Source: SMYC01 sp963578475 (GTDB lineage Bacteria; Acidobacteriota; Vicinamibacteria; Marinacidobacterales; SMYC01). From it: a stretch of DNA of 64,000 nt. The position numbers were made by a program, and so were the translations under genes. This document shows positions 46,331-54,762 of this stretch, piece after piece. The DNA lies in the NCBI GenBank assembly GCA_963578475.1, contig CAUZCL010000022.1:3552-67551 (forward strand), read 5' to 3'. Position 1 is the first letter of the stretch. The number at the start of each line of letters is the position of its first letter. Under the pieces are notes generated by a model. The model saw nothing but the letters and a program-made list of their open reading frames with translations. It was not told the origin of the DNA and did not search any database.

Positions 46331-47272
46331 CTACTGTCTGCTGTTCATGGAGAGCGAACGCATCGAGCCGCGCGTCTCGCCCACGAAACCTGCCCAGGAA
46401 GCGCACCGTCGTTCGATAAAAGAGATCATGGTCCTGAAGCGCACCGGAGTGACGAAAGTGCACGTTCGAAAACCTGCATCCCGCGCTCGTTTGATGGACT
46501 CGCTGAACACGGGCATGATCCGTCCCCGGCGGCCGAGCGGCTTGCGGACGAAGCTGCAGGTGAACCGAACCGTGTCCGAAGAGAGACGGTGATTGATGAC
46601 CCAGCCCACGACCTCGCCCCGAAAGCGCAGCCCGAGACTCGAGGCCGGTTCGAAACCGTAACGATCATGAAACCAAGGCTCGAGCCCCGGCGCGATCCAG
46701 GGTGAGTCCTGGTGCGAACGCGCGATTTCAGCTCGCTCATCCTGCGCGAGCGTCTCCCAGGGGAAGAGCTGATAGTCCGATTCGAGAAGACGTACCCGAC
46801 CGAACCAAGGCGTGTTGGCCGCCTCCTCGGGGGTGAAGCGCACGGTGAGCGTTCGTGCCATAGGGGTCGACCACCCACACCGGCTCAGGATGCGCTCTAC
46901 GAATGGGATACTCGGCTTGCCGGTCATGTAGACGGCATGAACGCGGGAAACGCCTTTCTCCGCGAGGACCTCCTCGAGCTTTTTCACCAGTGCCGTACCC
47001 AGCCCTCGATTCCGGAAAGCGGCCCGGCAAGAGAGGGACAACATCTCAGCATCTCCCGAGTCCCCGGTCGGTATCTCGGCGACGAGGAGGCCTGCCGGTA
47101 CACCCTCCCACCACACGCCGATCGCTACTGGCTGAACGAGCTTCGTTTGCCCCATCTCCGGGTGGCGCGGCTGTGGCTCGAGGCTCAATAGCGACCGATA
47201 GGTAGGGAACGTCATGGTCTCGAACGCCGAAGGGACCGGTGCGGTAAACTTTCGCATCTCGGCTTGCGACAT
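46331..47272 (-). CDS. GNAT-family N-acetyltransferase
   Basis: A 313-residue protein from the ATG at 47270-47272, which has gagg close upstream. The N-terminal half is a GNAT domain with the acetyl-CoA motif AAFRNRGLGTALVKKLEEVL near residue 90; the C-terminal half seems to be a second, weaker GNAT-like fold. It may acetylate the peptide, a protein or a small molecule; the first gene of the export operon is a plausible place for a tailoring enzyme, but no substrate can be read. Its 5' end sits 13 bases from the inverted-repeat element at 47285. Confidence 0.72.
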   Translation of the reverse strand: MSQAEMRKFTAPVPSAFETMTFPTYRSLLSLEPQPRHPEMGQTKLVQPVAIGVWWEGVPAGLLVAEIPTGDSGDAEMLSLSCRAAFRNRGLGTALVKKLEEVLAEKGVSRVHAVYMTGKPSIPFVERILSRCGWSTPMARTLTVRFTPEEAANTPWFGRVRLLESDYQLFPWETLAQDERAEIARSHQDSPWIAPGLEPWFHDRYGFEPASSLGLRFRGEVVGWVINHRLSSDTVRFTCSFVRKPLGRRGRIMPVFSESIKRARDAGFRTCTFVTPVRFRTMISFIERRCASWAGFVGETRGSMRSLSMNSRQ

Positions 47273-47284
47273 GGATCCTCGCAC

Positions 47285-47451
47285 ACTAGTGGACTGTAAC
47301 AGATACTCGCTGCCAAAATCGCGGGTCCTTTTGCGCGCTGGCTTCGTTGCGATTCCTCGTGATATCCAGATATAACGTCGTCATCGCGCCTCGCCAGCCC
47401 ACAAAATGACCTCGCGATTTGCGCAACGAGTATCTGTTACAGTCCACTAGT
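47285..47451. mobile_element. MITE-like element with perfect 25-bp terminal inverted repeats
   Basis: A 167-bp element. The left end starts actagtggactgtaacaga (47285) and the right end finishes with the exact reverse complement at 47427-47451, perfect over 25 bp. It has no coding capacity. The ends sit in CTAG, the target preferred by IS630/Tc1-type transposases that duplicate TA, so a non-autonomous IS630-type element is likely. A related shorter copy lies at 56879. Confidence 0.85.
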
Positions 47452-47468
47452 CTTCAATATCACTTTGC

Positions 47469-50400
47469 TCATCGAGTTGCCATACGCGCCGGCTGAGCTC
47501 TCTCGGGAGTCGCGCCGCGCAAATCGATCTCGAACCCGGGAATGGACGGGAGCTTCGTCGGATGGGCGAGTCGCGCGAGCTGGTAACCGATTCCTGCCAG
47601 GCCTCGAAAGAAGCCGGGCAGGAAGGTCTGAGCGGCGAACTCCGTCGAAGGCAAAGAAAATCGCCCGGTTTCTCGAGCCATCTCGTTCACGCTTCGGGCG
47701 ACGCCGCCGGCCGCAGCCACCAGCTCAGGACGCTCGAGCCGGAGTCCCACGGTAAGGAGCGCGTCGCTTCGCCCCATGTTGCCGCAACAGATGTGGTCGG
47801 ATCGCTGCCGCTGGGGCTGTCTCGTGGTGGACATGGCCACGTTGATCTCGCGAAGCACCGCGTCGTCCTCGATCACGTCCAGGGAAAGGGCTCGCGCCAA
47901 CCCGACGCCCGGAGCCCCGTGGCACCAGGCGATCATCGAGTGCGCGGTGTTTCCGCTCTCATCGACGATCGGCCAGTTTCCCGCGGACTCCGAGAACAGC
48001 CGGCGCTCGAAACCGTGAGCGGACCGCACCGTATCCAAAAGCGCGTCCTCTCCCGTGTGCAGGTACAGACGCGACAAGGCATAGGCGATGCCCGCGGCCC
48101 CATGCGCAAAGCCTGCGAGATGGCGTCCGTCCGCGGATGCCCAGCTGGTTGTTCCGTCGTTGGCCATCGTTGCTGCCGAGAGGAGATGACGCCCGCTCTC
48201 GGACGCCAAAGCCAGCCACGAAGGGTCGCGGTCTTCACGATGAAGCGTCAACAGAGCCAAAAGAGCTCCCGCGGCGCCGCTCATGACGTCATGACGACGG
48301 TCGCAGCGAATGCGAAACGGCGAGAGTAGCGCAGCACTCCGTCGAGCGAGCTCGATGCTGTTGGACTCGGAAAGCAGCCTGCCCATCCAGGCGAGGCCGT
48401 AGACCAGCGAGCCGATGCCCTCGCAAGCTCCAATGCTTTTTTCGCAGAGTCGATCCCGCACGTCCTCTCGCTCGAGCGCGCTACCGATCGTCCGCGTCAC
48501 CTCGCCGGCGGCGGTCTTCCATCGTGGATGGCCATCCGTTGCCGCCAGGGCGGCGAACAGGAGGCCGATCCCGACAGCGCCGTCGTAGAGTTGAAAGCGG
48601 TCCGGCTCGTCATCTGACCGGCTGGGGCCGCGCGCATCCAAGTGATGCCATGAAAGGCGTCCTCCTTCGGTGCGTGCCCGCGCAAGAAGCTCGTCACCGA
48701 TCCAGCACGCGTGATCCATGAGGTTCGACGCGCCGTCGCTCGGCGACGTCTGCGACGACGCCAGGCGGGCGCCGAACCGCGAGTCGACCGAGCTCGAAAG
48801 CGAGGCGTCGAGGCAGGCCAGCTGCCAGGAAAGATCGGCCTCGGACAACGATCGCGCGCGCTCCGTCACCGCGTGGAAGCCCGAGAGCGCGAAGTGACCG
48901 GAAAGGCTATCTCCTTCCTCCAAGACCACCTCGGTTGCGGTGGTCGGAAGCTCGAAGCGCGGAATGTCCAATCTTTCGAGAGCGCTTCGCTCGGCCGCCA
49001 CCAGGCTCCATAACCTCGGGGGGTCCTTTTTGCCGCGCGCGTCGCGGTTGAGTGAGTCTATGACCACACTTCGGAGCCATCCCACCCGCTGGTATCTGGG
49101 CTGAGCGAGTACGTATTGTAGGAGCGCGTATTGCACACTGGGGCGGAAGATGACGCGGGTGCGACACGCGGCGAAACGAGAGAGAGGTCCGCCGGGAGCG
49201 ATGAGCTCCTCACGCCGGCTCGACAAAAAGCGATAACAGGCTTCGAAGCCTTCCCGCATCTCGGTGGTGAAGCGCTCAGGCCTCTGAAGGCGATCGCCGA
49301 AGAACACACGGTTGTTGGCGTGAGGAGCCCGCTCCGTCTCTTCCACGAGACGCAGCGAATCCGTGCCGACACCGTGCCAGACGCGGCGCTTGCCCGGCGT
49401 GACGAAGTCGCCGCAACCTTTCAGCCCGCCAAGGTCGTGGAGCCTTCCATCGCCTGCCGTATGCAACAGGCTCAGGATTCCCGTTTCGAGGCAACTCTCA
49501 CGCGATAGCCACTCTTGCGGAGAGTCGGTGTCGCCCGGGGCGGCGGTCATCGGCTGGCAGAGCATCTCGGTATCCACCAGCACCGGGCCGGCCGCCGTCG
49601 CGATGAGGTTCTCCATGTGCAGGTCTTTTGCCCGAAGTAGGTGCGAAAAGCAAGTGATGGCCCCCGCCCGTCGAAAGTACTGACGGACGGCCTGTTCACT
49701 TTCCGGCCCGCGATGCTCCACGTGCTCGACCCATCCATAGCCAGGACGTACCAGGACGCGTAGCGCTTTGGGGCTGGGCTCGAGTCCGCACTTTTCCGCC
49801 CAGTGCAGGAGTTCGTTGTAAGCTCTCTCCAAGCGAAGGTCGCGCGGCTTGTAGACGAGCTTCAAACCGCTTCGGAATCGAAGGGAGAACACACGACGGC
49901 CGCCGTGATGCTTGTCGGAGAGGCCTGTCTCGACCGCGACGAGCTCTCCTGGATCGGTCCCGCCGCCGAACGTCTTTGCGATGGCGTCCCGATCCGCCTG
50001 CAAACGCTCCAGGAGCTCTCCGGTCGTCCGAACCCAAGACTCCGCGAGAACAGCGGTCTGTCTCGCCAGCGCGGGATACGCGCCAAACAACGGCATCAAG
50101 CCCTTCTCGAGCAACCCGTGGACGAAGTCGCGATATTTTGTGTCGCCGCGTGCATCTCGGTCGGTGGCGACGAACTCCGAGTAAGCCGCGTAGGCGGCGA
50201 GCTCGGCTACACGCGTCAGCTCGCCGGTCCACTGACGCATCAACGCCTGCACAACGGCGTCGTTCAGTCGTTCGGGGGTGATGACTTCGAGCCTACGGCG
50301 CGCGGCTCGAACGAACGGAAGCCAGAGCTCGAGGAACGGTCGCGCCGGATCCGATTTTAGCAACGTCAACTCTTGGGGAGGTCCGGTTTCGAGCTGGCGC

Positions 50401-50801
50401 TCCCAGACGATGGCCTCGTGACCGAATGCCTCGAGCCAGCTCGTCCACGCGCCGGCCTCGTCACCGGGTGGACCGACGGTTTCCGCCCAGGCGGCCTCGA
50501 CGAACGGCTCGTCCAGCCCGTCCCACCCGAGCCGCGTGTGGAAGGCGTCTGCGTCGTTGGGTGAGTAGGAGCGTTGCCAGGCTTGCAATACTCTCGCACC
50601 GGTCGGCGATTTGGTGGGTGGGAAGGCACCGCACCGGAAACGAACCAGCCGTTCGTCCAGAAATTCGGCCTTCTCGACGATAGCGAGCCCCAGCTCCCGC
50701 GTCAGGAGCGGCCCGAAGGCTTGCTCTGCTTTGATTCTTCGTGACCTCACGAGGCGGTTGGGCCTTTCGTGCGCGTCCGGGAAAAGGTGAGGAGAGCGCA
50801 A
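47469..50801 (-). CDS. LanM lanthipeptide synthetase (ProcM-like, CCG type)
   Basis: A 1110-residue class II lanthipeptide synthetase that dehydrates Ser/Thr and forms thioether rings. Residues about 120-700 are the dehydratase, with kinase-like motifs LKLVYKPRDLRLERAYNEL, RAKDLHMENLIA and PVLVDTEMLCQP. Residues about 720-1090 are the LanC-type cyclase with AWCHGAPGVGLARA (Cys960) and DHICCGNMGRSDALL (Cys1005, Cys1006). The CCG motif replaces the usual CHG, so zinc has three Cys ligands, as in promiscuous ProcM-type enzymes. The TTG start lies within a hairpin, and a GTG 17 codons later is possible. It follows the precursor gene by 46 bases. Confidence 0.92.
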   Translation of the reverse strand: MRSPHLFPDAHERPNRLVRSRRIKAEQAFGPLLTRELGLAIVEKAEFLDERLVRFRCGAFPPTKSPTGARVLQAWQRSYSPNDADAFHTRLGWDGLDEPFVEAAWAETVGPPGDEAGAWTSWLEAFGHEAIVWERQLETGPPQELTLLKSDPARPFLELWLPFVRAARRRLEVITPERLNDAVVQALMRQWTGELTRVAELAAYAAYSEFVATDRDARGDTKYRDFVHGLLEKGLMPLFGAYPALARQTAVLAESWVRTTGELLERLQADRDAIAKTFGGGTDPGELVAVETGLSDKHHGGRRVFSLRFRSGLKLVYKPRDLRLERAYNELLHWAEKCGLEPSPKALRVLVRPGYGWVEHVEHRGPESEQAVRQYFRRAGAITCFSHLLRAKDLHMENLIATAAGPVLVDTEMLCQPMTAAPGDTDSPQEWLSRESCLETGILSLLHTAGDGRLHDLGGLKGCGDFVTPGKRRVWHGVGTDSLRLVEETERAPHANNRVFFGDRLQRPERFTTEMREGFEACYRFLSSRREELIAPGGPLSRFAACRTRVIFRPSVQYALLQYVLAQPRYQRVGWLRSVVIDSLNRDARGKKDPPRLWSLVAAERSALERLDIPRFELPTTATEVVLEEGDSLSGHFALSGFHAVTERARSLSEADLSWQLACLDASLSSSVDSRFGARLASSQTSPSDGASNLMDHACWIGDELLARARTEGGRLSWHHLDARGPSRSDDEPDRFQLYDGAVGIGLLFAALAATDGHPRWKTAAGEVTRTIGSALEREDVRDRLCEKSIGACEGIGSLVYGLAWMGRLLSESNSIELARRSAALLSPFRIRCDRRHDVMSGAAGALLALLTLHREDRDPSWLALASESGRHLLSAATMANDGTTSWASADGRHLAGFAHGAAGIAYALSRLYLHTGEDALLDTVRSAHGFERRLFSESAGNWPIVDESGNTAHSMIAWCHGAPGVGLARALSLDVIEDDAVLREINVAMSTTRQPQRQRSDHICCGNMGRSDALLTVGLRLERPELVAAAGGVARSVNEMARETGRFSLPSTEFAAQTFLPGFFRGLAGIGYQLARLAHPTKLPSIPGFEIDLRGATPERAQPARMATR

Positions 50802-50824
50802 CCTTCCCGCTTGGAAGGCGGCGC
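50796..50824 (-). promoter_or_regulatory. Stem-loop between precursor and lanM, overlapping the lanM start
   Basis: On the plus strand the arms gcgcaaccttcc (50796-50807) and ggaaggcggcgc (50813-50824) pair at ten of twelve positions around a five-base loop. The hairpin encloses the TTG start (50799-50801) and the ggaagg that could serve as ribosome site. Such hairpins between lanA and lanM can lower LanM output relative to the precursor. No strong T-run follows, so it is more a translational than a transcriptional block. Confidence 0.55.
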
Positions 50825-50847
50825 TCTCCCGGTCTTGCCTTGATGTC

Positions 50848-51168
50848 TTAAAGGTTGATAACCGTCACCGTATTGGCCGCGCCGATTGCTGAATCGCAAC
50901 TGGCATCGTATGTGTCGTCCTTTCCGCCCGCAACCTTCTCGAGGTCGGCGTCATCGAGCTCGCCCTCGCCAGGTATGTGGGGAATCACAACGTAGGCGGT
51001 GTCGGACGACTCGACGACCGTCTTCACCTGCAAGTTCTCCGGAAAGCTCTGGCTTAACTGCTGCTCCAGAATGCTCTTGGGATCCTGGATCAGGGCATCA
51101 CGGTACTTCGGATTGTCCGTCGCGAACTTGCTTACCAGATCTTGCAGTTGACCTCTCGTCATCGCCAT
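50848..51168 (-). CDS. NHLP-family lanthipeptide precursor peptide
   Basis: A 106-residue RiPP precursor. Residues 1-82 are a nitrile-hydratase-alpha-like leader: FATDNPKYRDALIQDPKSIL, AYVVIPHIPGEGEL, and the final ELDDADLEKVAGG, with a GG site (81-82) for the C39 peptidase. The core is the last 24 residues, starting KDDTYDASCDSAIG and ending TVTVINL. It has a single Cys (91) with Thr86, Ser90, Ser93, Thr100 and Thr102 as dehydration candidates, so at most one lanthionine-type ring is possible. A good ribosome site (aaggag) precedes the ATG. The gene precedes lanM on the same strand. Confidence 0.92.
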   Translation of the reverse strand: MAMTRGQLQDLVSKFATDNPKYRDALIQDPKSILEQQLSQSFPENLQVKTVVESSDTAYVVIPHIPGEGELDDADLEKVAGGKDDTYDASCDSAIGAANTVTVINL

Positions 51169-51282
51169 TTGCTTTCTCCTTATATTGTTTATTTATTTAT
51201 TCGCTTTTTGGTGTGTCACCAGGGCCACCAGTCAATTCTTGGATTTTCTGACTCGATTGCCCTGTCGCATTACGTCCACCTT

Positions 51283-51300
51283 AGTGCAATATGGATGCCA
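51283..51300 (-). promoter_or_regulatory. Candidate sigma-54 promoter of the precursor gene
   Basis: Read on the minus strand from 51300 the sequence is TGGCATCCATATTGCACT. It fits the -24/-12 consensus with the exact GG-to-GC spacing (GG at 51298-51299, GC at 51286-51287). Transcription would start near 51274, giving a leader of about 105 bases before the precursor ATG. A sigma-54 activator gene at 54759 in the same cluster supports it. The remaining 359 bases between precursor and SDR show no gene. Confidence 0.65.
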
Positions 51301-51316
51301 ACGCGTCGATTCGCGT
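51301..51316. promoter_or_regulatory. Small inverted repeat next to the sigma-54 promoter
   Basis: acgcg and cgcgt (51301-51305 and 51312-51316) form a five-base dyad with six bases between, directly upstream of the -24 element. It could be a protein site, but such short palindromes occur by chance. Confidence 0.25.
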
Positions 51317-51527
51317 AAGTGCTTGAGAATGCGGACTTCGATTTTGGGCGCACCCACCGCCAGCGAACCGTGGCTCCAAAAGATAGAGCGAGAGCTCCGT
51401 TCAGTGATACGCTGCGCTGCGCGGGAACCGCAACCCGATAGCTGCCTCCTCAGGCTACAGCTACACCGGATGCGTTTGATGTGCTAGGTTGACCATCTCG
51501 TTGTTGGCACCATCAAATTCGAGGAAC

Positions 51528-52268
51528 ATGGGACGACTGGAAGGTAAAGTCGCGGTCATCACCGGAGGTGGACGCGGGATTGGGCTTGCCGCCGTGCGGC
51601 TCTTTCTCGCGGAGGGAGCCGAGGTCGCCCTCTGGGATCTCGAGACCGACGCCGTCGGTCAAGAGCTCGCCGATGCCGACCAGGATCGGCTTCACTTGAG
51701 TACGCTCGATATTCGCAAGCGAGCCGCGGTACGCGATACCGCCGCGGAAGTTCATGCTCGATGCGGCAGGATCGACATTTTGATCAACAACGCTGGGGTC
51801 ACGGTCGGTCATGTCGACACTTTGCGCGCGAGCGAGAAGGTGTGGCGTGACCTGGTCGACACCAATCTGGAAGGAACGGTTCACTGCGTGCAAGCGATTG
51901 TTCCGTACATGCAGCGGCGCGGTGAAGGCTCGATCGTGAACGTCACGTCGGTGTTGGCGCGCTACGGCTATCCGGGTCAAACCGCCTATGTGGCCTCCAA
52001 GTCGGCGCTCGAAGGGCTCACCCGGGTGTGGGCACGAGAGTTCGGCCCCAATGGCATCCGGGTCAACGCCGTGAGCCCCGGTTACATCCGGTCCAAGATG
52101 AACGAATCGAATTCACCCGAGGTGCTTGCCCACGTTTTGACCCGCACGTCCTTGCGTCGCATCGGCGAGCCGGAAGACGTGGCACATCTCTACCTCTTTC
52201 TGAGCTCGGAGCAGGCGAGCTTCGTCACCGCGGCCGTGATTCCGGTGGATGGAGGATTCATTCCTTAG
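51528..52268 (+). CDS. Short-chain dehydrogenase/reductase
   Basis: A 246-residue classical SDR starting at the ATG at 51528 (MGRLEGKVAVITGGGRGIGL); the frame extends upstream without a better start. It has the cofactor loop GGGRGIG, the NNAGVTVG motif, the catalytic Ser in VNVTSVLARYGYPG and the Tyr/Lys pair in AYVASKSALEG, and ends in VIPVDGGFIP. It reduces or oxidises an unknown alcohol/ketone. It is divergent from the precursor gene, so it may be a tailoring enzyme, or just a neighbour. Confidence 0.87.
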   Translation: MGRLEGKVAVITGGGRGIGLAAVRLFLAEGAEVALWDLETDAVGQELADADQDRLHLSTLDIRKRAAVRDTAAEVHARCGRIDILINNAGVTVGHVDTLRASEKVWRDLVDTNLEGTVHCVQAIVPYMQRRGEGSIVNVTSVLARYGYPGQTAYVASKSALEGLTRVWAREFGPNGIRVNAVSPGYIRSKMNESNSPEVLAHVLTRTSLRRIGEPEDVAHLYLFLSSEQASFVTAAVIPVDGGFIP

Positions 52269-52303
52269 GGCCTCGCACAACGCTGTTGCGGCGTATCTTG
52301 AGA

Positions 52304-53182
52304 CTAAACAGAATCCGTGGGCGCTCGCGCTTTCTTCTCCAGCACGTCGCGAACCGTCTCGTTGCGGCCCGGCAAGGGGACGTCGATGTTCAATGTTCGG
52401 GCTGAACGCCCCACGCGAAAGTCGATGAGATAGTAGGCATCGCCAAACAGCCACTGAAGGCGAACCTCCCGCGCCGTCGGCGGCACGGCAGCGAGCGGTG
52501 GTTGCCCGCGGAAGAGCGCCCCGAATTTGTCCAGCAAGAGTCCGTATTCCGTGACCGCGAGCCAAGGGGCAATCCCCTCGTCCCCTGCCACGACTTTACC
52601 GCCCACCTTCACCACCCGCGCCATCTCGGCGAGCGCGCGGCGGGTGTCGTCGAAGCGATTGAGAGTGCCGATGTGCAAGAGGGCGTCGAAACTATCGTCG
52701 GCGAACGGAAGGTGGAGCCCGTTGGCGAGCGAGAGCTCGACGTTCGTCGCGTCGGACGGCAGCTTCTCTCGAGCGACGCGCATCATATCGGGCGAAATGT
52801 CGAAGGCATGCAGCTCGCCCTTGGCACCGATCGTTTTTAGAAGGGGTGGGAAGTTCGGGCCCGGTCCACAAGCGACTTCGAGAAGCCGCGCTCCCGGTCC
52901 AACGTCCAGGAGATCCACCGCGCGCGAGCGCGCCGCGCCGGCATCCTCATTGAGCAGTCGCCCCATCCACTCGATGAGCTCGTCGTAGGAGTCGGCATCT
53001 TCCAGCGTGAACCCTTGCAATCGCGGGAAGACGAGGTTGGGAACACCTTCCCGGATCTCGAACGATTCACCGCAAGAGCACAGCAAACGTCCCGATTGCT
53101 CCGCGACGTCTTCCTCGCCCTCCAGGTTCAAGCTTCCCTGACAGGCCGGGCATCGCAGCAAAGAAAGAGCTGAGCGTCGCAA
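52304..53182 (-). CDS. SAM-dependent methyltransferase with N-terminal zinc ribbon
   Basis: A 292-residue protein. The first 50 residues hold LLRCPACQGSLNL and LLCSCGESFEI, a Trm112-like four-Cys zinc ribbon. Residues about 85-220 are a class I methyltransferase fold: LLEVACGPGPNFPPLL for SAM, then HAFDISPDMMRVAR and DSFDALLHIGTLNRFDD. The target may be a small molecule or the peptide. The TTG start lies 14 bases after the HAD gene, in an operon with the HAD fusion and the sigma-54 activator. Confidence 0.85.
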   Translation of the reverse strand: MRRSALSLLRCPACQGSLNLEGEEDVAEQSGRLLCSCGESFEIREGVPNLVFPRLQGFTLEDADSYDELIEWMGRLLNEDAGAARSRAVDLLDVGPGARLLEVACGPGPNFPPLLKTIGAKGELHAFDISPDMMRVAREKLPSDATNVELSLANGLHLPFADDSFDALLHIGTLNRFDDTRRALAEMARVVKVGGKVVAGDEGIAPWLAVTEYGLLLDKFGALFRGQPPLAAVPPTAREVRLQWLFGDAYYLIDFRVGRSARTLNIDVPLPGRNETVRDVLEKKARAPTDSV

Positions 53183-53196
53183 AGGCGGTTTCCTTT

Positions 53197-54762
53197 CTAC
53201 CCGTCGCCCCCGGCGGCTGGGCGTTTGAGCGCGACGAGGTTCGGGAAGATGGCTTCCGCGTCCAGCCGCATACGGCTCTCGATGTCCTCGACGTCCGCGC
53301 GCGCCATGGCACGTCGGTGAAACCGGGTACCGATGATGAGATACGGCTCCTGATAGATTCGCTCCTCTAGTTGACCGCAGAGGGACGCGGAGTTCGCGCG
53401 CGCCTGAGCGAAGGTCTCCACCCAGCCCGACTTGAAGGCGAGGCCGATCTCGGAGCCCAGGCGATCCAGCTCCAGGAATGAGCGCATGGCACGCCGAGTC
53501 GTCCGCTCGGTCAACACCCTGCGCCGAATGCGGCGCGACAGCTCTGCCTTCGACAGCGCGTCGATGGTGTGGGGGCGATAAGGATCCGCCAGCCCGGTCA
53601 TGTCGAGAGCGAAGGAGAAGAAGGAATGCTCCAAATCGATCATGGTGATAGACACCCGAGACTCGTGGCGCGAGACGATGGCGTTGTGGGCGCGAAAATC
53701 GGCATTCGCGAAGATGTAGGCCGCCGCGGCATGCCGCGCCACTTCGTAAGCGAGCGGAGCGTCCACGTCCTCGCGCCGGAATTTCGAGCCGCTGGCGGGC
53801 GTCGTGAGCAGGCAGGGCTCGTCACCGTCGATCAGGACGGCACGGGTGCAGGGAAGCCCCAGCTGCGGAACGACCCGTTGGGCGAGCTCCTCGACGTAGG
53901 CCGATTCCGGAGAGAGATAACGCTTGGCGAAGAACTCCTCGACGGACGGCGGCGCTGTGTCCACGGCGACGCGCACTCGCGCGACCAGGTTATACCGTCC
54001 TTGCTCACGGTCATCGAGCGGCATCATCTCCCGGATGACCGAAGGGGATTGCGCTGCGGCCGCTTCGAGGCGATCGCCCACTCCGAGCAACCGAGGACAT
54101 TCCTCTACGTCCAAAGCCATCCATCCGATCTCGGTCACGGTTTCCACCGTTCGGATCCCGGCCGCCGAGTTGCCGACCAGCAGGGCTCGCATGCCGAGCG
54201 CTGTCGAGGCTTCCACGTCATTCTTGAGAGAGTCGCCGACCATCAAACATTGGTCGGGTGTGACGTTCAATCGTTCGCAAAGCCGCGAATAGATTTCCGG
54301 CGTGGGCTTCTTGATGCCTTCGTCGCAGGAAAAACACGTTGCGTCGAAATAGTCGGATAGACCAAGCTCTTTAACCGGTTGCCGGTGCGGGCTGGAGAGG
54401 TTCGAGATCAAGCCCAACTTGTATCCACGGTTCTTTAAAAACGCGAGAAGCGAGAGGGCGCCCGGCGCAATCGCCACCGATTGCAGCTCTTCATCAAGGA
54501 GTTCCACCGCGGTCTGCCGGGCAGCCGGACCCGGCCGGACGGACAACTCGTCCAGGACGAACTCGATGAGGTCTTGCGTATCATCGAAGGCGGTGGTGAG
54601 AAGCCGATGACGCACGAGCTCCATCCAAGGACGGTATCCGACCGCCAGCGCCCTTGGAATGCCTTTGTGAAAGCGCGCTCGACCGATCTCGATCAGCGTG
54701 CCGTAGAGGTCGAAGACTACGGCCCGTAGCTCTGCACGCGCCGAGGAGGGCAAGCTGCTCAT
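53197..54762 (-). CDS. HAD hydrolase fused to a kinase-like domain
   Basis: A 521-residue fusion. Residues 10-220 are a HAD phosphatase with VVFDLYGTLIEIG (motif I), LISNLSSPH (motif II), KKPTPEIYSRLC (motif III Lys) and MVGDSLKNDVEA (motif IV). Residues about 270-510 resemble HipA/PI3-4-kinase-like folds: LIDGDEPCLL, FANADFRAHNAIVSRHE, and MIDLEHSFFSFAL, where the DFRAHN and IDLEHS Asp/Asn residues are placed like catalytic and metal sites. The kinase assignment is inference from motif order. It overlaps the activator gene by four bases (ATGA), so it is translationally coupled. Confidence 0.75.
   Translation of the reverse strand: MSSLPSSARAELRAVVFDLYGTLIEIGRARFHKGIPRALAVGYRPWMELVRHRLLTTAFDDTQDLIEFVLDELSVRPGPAARQTAVELLDEELQSVAIAPGALSLLAFLKNRGYKLGLISNLSSPHRQPVKELGLSDYFDATCFSCDEGIKKPTPEIYSRLCERLNVTPDQCLMVGDSLKNDVEASTALGMRALLVGNSAAGIRTVETVTEIGWMALDVEECPRLLGVGDRLEAAAAQSPSVIREMMPLDDREQGRYNLVARVRVAVDTAPPSVEEFFAKRYLSPESAYVEELAQRVVPQLGLPCTRAVLIDGDEPCLLTTPASGSKFRREDVDAPLAYEVARHAAAAYIFANADFRAHNAIVSRHESRVSITMIDLEHSFFSFALDMTGLADPYRPHTIDALSKAELSRRIRRRVLTERTTRRAMRSFLELDRLGSEIGLAFKSGWVETFAQARANSASLCGQLEERIYQEPYLIIGTRFHRRAMARADVEDIESRMRLDAEAIFPNLVALKRPAAGGDG

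Noticed and set aside
51501..51520. Sigma-54 promoter for the SDR gene (ttggcacc)
   Set aside because: The -12 TTGC is missing and the site is too close to the start codon.
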